64,000 bases of DNA from Isoetes taiwanensis (taxonomy: Eukaryota > Streptophyta > Lycopodiopsida > Isoetales > Isoetaceae), in the NCBI GenBank assembly GCA_021234155.1, contig JAJEKV010000149.1, forward strand, positions 822,956 through 886,955. Direction: 5' to 3'. A program made the position numbers and the translations under genes. Of the stretch, positions 58,030 to 64,000 are shown one piece after another; within the stretch, counting starts at the first letter, position 1, and every line of letters begins with the position of its first letter. Under the pieces are notes generated by a model. That model was not told the origin of the DNA. It searched no databases and saw nothing but the letters and a program-made list of their open reading frames with translations.

Positions 58030-58950
58030 CATCCTCCATAATCACTTTTCCTCCGCCTCCAAGAAGCACCTTGTCCAGCCGCTCTTTTGCCTCCTTCATC
58101 CCTCTTAAGATCTTCTTTCTTCTCGCTGAAATTGGGTCTTAGTTAAGTCATCATTGACCCATATATTTTGCCCTTAAGCAATGTTCGCTTCTCAGATAAC
58201 CCGAAGCCTTTCGCCTTTGATGCGCGACTTCACCAACACATTCCATGTTCCTTCCCCTTCCTTCCAACCCGCGCCTCCCAAAATATCCACTGCGACCGTA
58301 TATTCTCTCGCAGAAGAAATGTTTGAACAGCCATGTTTGTGTCCTCATTCTCCTTTTCGGTAGGCCAGAAATTCTGAAATTATTAGCCTTCGATTCCCTT
58401 TCATGCATATCAGCCAAGTGCTCCATTTTCTCATTCAAAGCATCAATTGCTCCTTGAAAACCATCATTTGAGCCCCTATTTCAAGTCTCGCCTTGATCCA
58501 TGACCTGCTTTGTCTCTCGATACGCTTTGCTAGCTGCTGCTTTAGCTCTATATTTTGCACTTTTAAAGAACACAAAGACTCATTCATACCTTGCAAAAGC
58601 TTAAGATTTGTGCCCGATGGGCTGCCAGCCTTTTCCTTGCTCGCTCCGCTTCCTTCCCCGGATCGCCTCCATGGATTCTAGTAGCTTCATCATCACCGTA
58701 AGCAATTGACCCATTAGCATCTCTCCTCCCAAGAATCCGTATAGGCCATAGCTCGCTGCAAATCAGCCCCAAAGACAGCCCAAGCCCTCCGGATATGTCA
58801 CCTTCAGCCCCAAATCAATTGCCTCTCGCCTCCAGAGAGATTCCCAAGTATACCGTAGTCCCCATCCGAGGTGTCATCCGAGATGTCTTCTGTAAGAACT
58901 TCCTTGCCCTGCCTTTTACATTCATTTTTTTACCTTCTTGACATTGCCTA
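58030..58950 (-). pseudogene. LINE copy 4 ORF1 remnant
   Basis: The piece at 58438-58151 includes MNEKMEHLADMHERESKANN followed by FRISGLPKR, matching the coiled-coil to RRM border of copy 3 ORF1. Further pieces match the N-terminal helix (RKRLAAHRAQILSF at about 58630). It is broken into several frames. Confidence 0.7.
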
Positions 58951-59040
58951 CCACAGATTTATTTGCCCCCGGGAGCCTGGAATCAGCCTTGAGCCCACCT
59001 CTTTGGAGCCCTTTTTCCCCAGATCTTATCCGCTCTCTTT

Positions 59041-59042
<2 letters not shown>

Positions 59043-59137
<95 letters not shown>
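59043..59137. repeat. (AG)n microsatellite, 95 bp, at the 5' end of LINE copy 4
   Basis: Pure AG run between the LINE 5' end and the possible SINE. Confidence 0.97.
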
Positions 59138-59139
<2 letters not shown>

Positions 59140-59287
59140 TATTTTTAATGTCAGAGCACAAGCCAAAGATCCTTTAGGACATGCACGCCCTCTTCAAGGA
59201 GCACCACCCCCTACAAGGATACCAGGGGCCAAAGGTCCTAGAATGCCAAGATCCTAGTGAGGTTCGAACACGAGACCTCAATGTGCT
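59138..59287 (-). mobile_element. Possible tRNA-derived SINE fragment between two AG arrays
   Basis: On - the sequence carries GTTCGAACCTC (complement of 59258-59268), a good match to the Pol III box B consensus. It is preceded by TAGCACATTGAGGTCTCGT, which resembles the part of a tRNA between boxes A and B. Box A itself would lie in the AG run to the right and is not seen, so the copy would be 5'-truncated. The 3' side on - ends ACATTAAAAATACA directly at the (TC)n array. There is no reading frame of interest. The identification rests on one promoter box and on position. Confidence 0.4.
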
Positions 59288-60650
59288 AGAGAGAGAGAGA
59301 TTTGTTTATTTCCATCTATGAGGCCATCAGGCCTATTAGATGTTTAAAAAAAGGTACATATATTTTCAGATGTATCGCAGCAAAGTGTACCCCTGGGGTA
59401 TCACCTCTCTCCCTCCTCTTAAAAATCATCCGTGGTTGTTTGTAATTTTTATTGACAATCGTTCTCAAATCTTCTGCCTCAATGATATACTTTCCTACTA
59501 TGTTGCTTGCATATGAGAAGAAGTCTAGCAAAGACATAGCCTTTAGTCCAAGTTTATCCCATAAATTCTGATATGCTGGACAGTGTAAGAGAAAATGTGC
59601 TTCATATTCTACCTCACTCGCCCCACAAACCTTGCAAGTGCGGTGTTCTCTAGGAAAATCCCCCATTGTCCAACTTCAACCCCTAAGTGATGTGAGCTCA
59701 TTCAAGATTCGACGTATAGCATGTCTCTTTTTTCATTGATATTTGGTCTTTCGTAGCCCATCGGCTCTAGACCAAGGTTCATGTGCTGTTTATATTCCAT
59801 CATTTTGGTGCCTGCATTATGCCAAAGCTTATACTGCACACATATTTTAACCCATTCTCTGATCTTATCTTTTCCATGGGGCATATTTTCGATGTTCATC
59901 CCCCATTTGTTAAGTCATTTCTTAACCTCCGCATACCATCCCTTGGCTTCACTCTCTTGCCACGCTAAGTATGGGAGGCTATCATCTTCATTTTCCTGAC
60001 CTTGCTAAAATAGTGAAGAGTCCGGAATGTTTCTCCCCTCCAATGGCATCATACCGCCTCTTCTAGGATGATCTCATAGGGTGTCTCAGATCTTTATCCC
60101 CAGCCTCGATACCAAGAACTTTTTCTCGATTTTTTTCCACTCGCTTCCACATGTCTAGAGAGAGAGCCCCCGGTCCCCATATTTCACATCCCTACAAAGA
60201 CTATTGCTTGCACAAAGGGTCTTGCACAACATTCTTTGAGACCTAAGTCCATAATTTCGCTTACATTTCCTTTGCATAGAGAAGAGTGCTCGAGGCCACT
60301 ATCCGCTCTATGCTCCAATCGCCCTATTCCACTTATAGTTCCTGATCTACCAACAATCCTAGATATTTGTAGGTTGTGGCAACCTCAATTCTGTCCCCTC
60401 TTTATAATAGAAGTTATAATCCATTGACCTAGTGCCAAAGACGATGATCTTAGTCTTGCTAAGATTCACACTCATTTGCATTTTGTCACAAAAAAAGTAA
60501 GTACAAGATATGTTGATGCATGTCCTTTTCACTCCCGGCCAACATGACTATGTCATCTCACAGATAAAAGCAATGAAAGTACATATCCTCCTAGCTTTGT
60601 CTCCCTCAAACCGTGGTTGTAGGATCCAAGTCTCCAATTCGGGTAAAAGC
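59288..60650 (-). mobile_element. LINE copy 5, 3' end and part of reverse transcriptase, 5'-truncated
   Basis: The 3' end lies at a short AG run (59288-59300) without a pentanucleotide tail, and the hairpin follows at 59321-59334. The - strand frame 59666-59316 gives the ORF2 C-terminal zinc-binding region: CKVCGASEVEYEAHFLLHCP, that is, C-x2-C and later H-x4-C, as in many LINE ORF2 proteins. Pieces of thumb and YADD region are traceable to about 60600. Homology then fades near 60650. Confidence 0.75.
59321..59334 (-). other. LINE 3'-end hairpin (copy 5), compensatory change
   Basis: AGGCC-ATCA-GGCCT. Compared with AGACC/GGTCT in copies 0 and 4, the middle stem pair has changed from A-T to G-C on both sides, which preserves pairing. 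Confidence 0.6.
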
Positions 60651-63600
60651 ATAAAAGGGTGTCTATAAATGTAGCCCTTTTGTACATATACATATGTACC
60701 AATGCACATTTTGGAATAACTGCCATCATGACCAGCTAGTAACCGCCATGATTAATGGCTATCCACTACTACTCGAACCCGCAATTATCGGATTTTGAAA
60801 TTCTTTCCCAAATTCTTTTTGGTTTGCCTCTCGCTCACTATCCCGCCCCCCCTCGCCTTCTGAATTCGATCACGAATTCTTCATCTAGCTATGGCCCCAA
60901 ACGCCCCCTGTGATGAGTGCTTGCTCATCACCACAGCCAAAGCAAGATGCCAAGCTTCCTAAAGGGAATTTTACCTCCAAGGAGTTTACGCTTGGGTTCC
61001 GAGGTGATCCAAGCCAAAGACCTCCGTGTGATAAACATGCAGGGCCCACATACCCAACCTAGAGATGGTTATGAACGAGGTATGGGGTGAAGCTCCAAAA
61101 AATGTATTTAGGATTCAAGGAAGGAGAATCCGTAACGCATGGAAAGATGATTTTTTAAATATTATGAACTGGTTTATGGCAAGAAACAAGTTACAAACCA
61201 TTATATTTCAACCTATTTTGCCGTGAGCATTTGCTCTTCACTTGAAGGGACGGCTTGTTGATTGGATGGACGTGGGTTAGGACCGCCAAAGATCTTGCCA
61301 AAACCCTCATTTCAGACGCTACGAGGACCCTACAAATGTGTAAATCCTCAACTATCAAACAGACATCGTGATTGCGCCAGTAATATTAGAGCCCCGGTTA
61401 TTCTAGATCGATGTTGACACAATAAAGCAAGCATTTAAGCATGGGTTGGAGGAGAAAACTAACCTATTGAATGAAGTAGAAGCACCGGAAGAAAAAGGAG
61501 GGATGCATTGAAGGTCATCAGCCGGATTGAGGGTAGAAAGGATATGCTATCCGAAGATCTCGCAGCCAGATCCGCCGTAAAATAGATGAGACAAAACAGA
61601 AATTTGACAAATTGTCCCGTGATCCCGCCGGAAATCAAGTTATGTTCTGAGTGTTGAAGTACAAGTTGGAAGACTTGGTTATGAGTAGACATGATAAAGA
61701 ACAAAGACTTTCTAAGCTAGAAATTGGTTTGCGAAGCAACTAAAGACATTGAAAGGCATGAAATCTCAATTGAACAAGCAAAGGAAAAACTTAATTGCAT
61801 TGAATTGGTTCAGAAAGGCATTCACAGATTTTGGATTTCATGGGAGAGCAGACCTATTGTTCGCGACCGAGGCCCTACCCTGTAGGAGCTACTTCTATAG
61901 AGCAGCTTCATCACATTCGCCCATGTACTTTGGCCCAAGGCTTTGGCAAAATCGGTTTGTTGTCGCTAGCTCCATGCAGAGATGCTTATTGCCTCTTCGC
62001 TTGTGTTATCTCGTCCATGAAAGACGTAATTGCATAAAAGGTTGCATCCGGGATGAGGGCATTCAATTGAGCTTTTGGTTTCCCCGCCGTGAAAGGTATG
62101 CATTGCTCTCAACTAATTTAAACTTATATTTCTCTTCATTCATATTTGTTATTGTATCCGCATAGTTCTACATGTATGGCTTTCAAGCATTGCTATTCCT
62201 TGTACATGTATAACTTTTAGTGTGTACGCCCTGTAAGCGTAGGTACATAGGCATATATTTGCTTGTTTATTGATGCTTTTATTTTTGAGCTTGACCGGCA
62301 GCTTGTATCGCTTGTACATGTCTCTAATGGAGTCTACATCCGCAAATAGATGTACATGCATTTATCTTTAGAGTGCATCTGTAGATGGATTCATAAGTAT
62401 GTGCATTTTTACATATATGTGCTTTTTTTGGGCATAGATCTACATTCCCCTAACTGGATACCGGGTACATCCGGGTACATCCGGGTACATTGAGGTACCT
62501 CTATGTACATTGAGGAACATGTACATGTACATTTGGCTATAGTTAAATGTAGTTACGCATATTTTGGTACATTTTATGTACATGAAATGTACATGCTTGG
62601 GCGTAATGTACCAGATATTTCTCATTAGTTCTTTTCATGTTCTTTATGTCGATTGAAATTTAGATCATTTGTTTGTTTGCGTGATGAGGTCGCTCCTATC
62701 CCGTAAGCAGCTTTTAATGGTCGATGTTCTTGAGCCATCTCGCATCGACTCTCTTTACAGATTTTACCGAAAGCATAATAAGCGTGCACCGAATCAGAGA
62801 CCCTCAACCTTCCAGCCCGATCACCAATGACATTTACAGCGCCAAGCAATAGAACCATCCGCAAATAAAGGCCTCCCCGAACATGGCAAAGTGAAGTTGA
62901 GGAAATTGAGAGGATGGCACTTGAGAAAGCTAAAGCAGCTTGGGTGCAGAGCCTTCAATGATCAGCCGCAATGTAAACTCTTTTCATCACCAAGTGCTAA
63001 ATTAGTAATTGGAGAAGCTAAGAAAGATTCAAATTGCCTCAAAGATCATCTCAAAGTCCCAGCTTCGACCTGCTACGTATAGAAGCTACAAAGGACATGT
63101 ATCCAGATTTTAACCCGTGAGATACCAGGGAAGAGGAAGCCGAGTTGGTAGTTGAGTCCACTCCAAAGAGGAGGCAAAAAGAATGCTGGTGATGGCACTC
63201 CAAAAGGAAAAAAAGGTGCAAAATCTCCAAAGAACAAAAAAATGTCCTCCTAAAAGAAAAAAATCTCCGTGCAAAAAAGTGCCACCACCACCTAGAAAGA
63301 GGTATGTCCAAGATGAACTAATTTTGTTAAACATCTCAGATTTATGGTAATTAACCACATTTTTTTTGTACATAGGACACGATCACAGTCGTGAAGGAAG
63401 CCGATCCCCGATCCTTCCGAAGCCGAACCTAAGAGGAAGAGGATCTACAAGCAAATATTGATGTGATAACAAATAAGGTGCAAAGCAGCCCTCAGAAGAT
63501 GTCAAGCAGTATGAATTTACAAGGTGAGTAATATACAATTGATTACAATAGATATATTCTTTGCTAATGCCGTTGTTTTGTACGCTTTAGTGAACCGAAT

Positions 63601-64000
63601 CGGAAAAGGTTGGTTCCATTCACTCCTTATAGGACCGCCCTCCTAAGCCTCGCACCCTCTATCTTTCAAAGTGATGTTGACGAAGTTCTCATTTGAAGTC
63701 GGACTTGACCTCTAAGATGGTAGATGTCTATGGGAGGTAGGCTAGCATTTCAACATATTTATGTTATTTCATTCCCTAAGTCACTCATCTTATGTATTAA
63801 TATGTAATCTGGATTTGTGTGTGCGTGTACCTTTGTAGCGCCTTCCATCCGATTGAAACACAAGTTTTTACTTGGCTCGACCGACACCTTCCGCAATTTT
63901 GTGAATTCCCTCAAGAACAAGGGGCGATGCACGTAACACAAACATAAAGGAAGGGCCGGATGGCATTTTGATTGCAAGATGCCAATACATATTTGTTCCA
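60651..64000. other. Unidentified region with coding-like fragments
   Basis: Several stretches on + look once-coding but carry no motif I recognise. 61067-61216 begins MVMNEVWGEAPKNVFRIQGR and continues AWKDDFLNIMNWFMARNK. About 61741-61881 reads DIERHEISIEQAKEKLNCIE then LVQKGIHRFWISWESRPI. 62894-62956 reads EVEEIERMALEKAKAAWVQS. 63120-63300 is Lys-rich. They are in different frames, with CAG/CTG-poor DNA between, so they may be parts of one mobile-element gene or of a spliced host gene. Confidence 0.35.
62160..62620. repeat. Stretch rich in the palindrome TGTACA/GTACAT
   Basis: GTACAT or ATGTAC occurs many times here. It includes three tandem CCGGGTACAT units (about 62459-62490) and ATGTACATGTACAT near 62518. 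The motif is itself palindromic. It could be a subterminal array of a DNA transposon or a local microsatellite-like expansion. Confidence 0.6.

Larger units (their letters stand above)
54715..59042 (-). mobile_element. LINE copy 4, both ends in (AG)n
   Basis: The 3' tail (AATGAAATGAAATGAAAT, 54714-54731) abuts the AG array at 54622-54714 and is followed inward by the hairpin at 54750-54763. The 5' end (CCGCTCTCTTTTAGG) passes straight into the AG array at 59043 with no extra bases. The length is 4.3 kb because part of the reverse transcriptase (around 56100, including the QGC box) is deleted. The order on - is ORF1 (58950-58030), endonuclease (58000-57200), linker, reverse transcriptase (56600-55550) and C-terminal region. 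It is poor in CAG/CTG and heavily broken. Confidence 0.85.

Noticed and set aside
60764-60780. CACTACTACT as the end of a CACTA transposon
   Set aside because: No matching inverted end, 3-bp duplication or transposase was found. The motif is too short to use alone.

Overview
This window is repeat-rich nuclear DNA from a land plant. The evidence is a spliced HIPL-type gene with a plant-style GPI tail, a broken plant GT14 glycosyltransferase, two kinds of PIF/Harbinger transposon and plant LINEs. The main LINE family (coiled-coil/RRM ORF1, no zinc knuckle seen) is not the usual angiosperm L1 type. That, with the sparse genes, makes me lean to a fern or another non-angiosperm; this is a guess.

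Layout. 1-2400: PIF/Harbinger element D, with a Myb-partner fragment on + facing a frameshifted transposase on -. 2682-3709: broken GT14 glycosyltransferase. 3946-7532: the one clear host gene, a 7-exon HIPL (Hedgehog-interacting-like, glucose/sorbosone dehydrogenase fold) gene. 7533-19330: mostly featureless DNA with an antisense plant L1 fragment next to an A27 tail, a minisatellite and a fold-back element. 19336-60650: a nested mobile-element district. It holds at least seven copies or fragments of one LINE family, all on the - strand, three copies (A, B, C) of a second Harbinger family, a 663-bp hAT-like element inside a LINE, a 4.2-kb terminal-inverted-repeat element inside Harbinger A, and a possible SINE. 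60650-64000: unidentified coding-like fragments.

The most interesting pattern is how the LINEs sit. Nearly every LINE end, 3' or 5', lies directly against an (AG)n array on the + strand, which is (TC)n in the element's sense direction. This also holds for 5'-truncated copies. The copies share a pentanucleotide 3' tail and, just before it, a small hairpin with a compensatory base-pair change. Together these suggest a LINE that inserts specifically into (TC)n microsatellites. Seven of the eight long (AG)n arrays touch a LINE, and one array separates two complete insertions head to tail.

A second, technical pattern matters for reading everything else. CAG and CTG are normal in the HIPL gene and in one LINE ORF1, but nearly absent from many repeat stretches, where homologous copies show CCG, TCG, CGT or small indels instead. 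I think this is a consensus error at CHG-methylated sites, so many apparent frameshifts in the mobile elements, and probably two in HIPL, may not be real.
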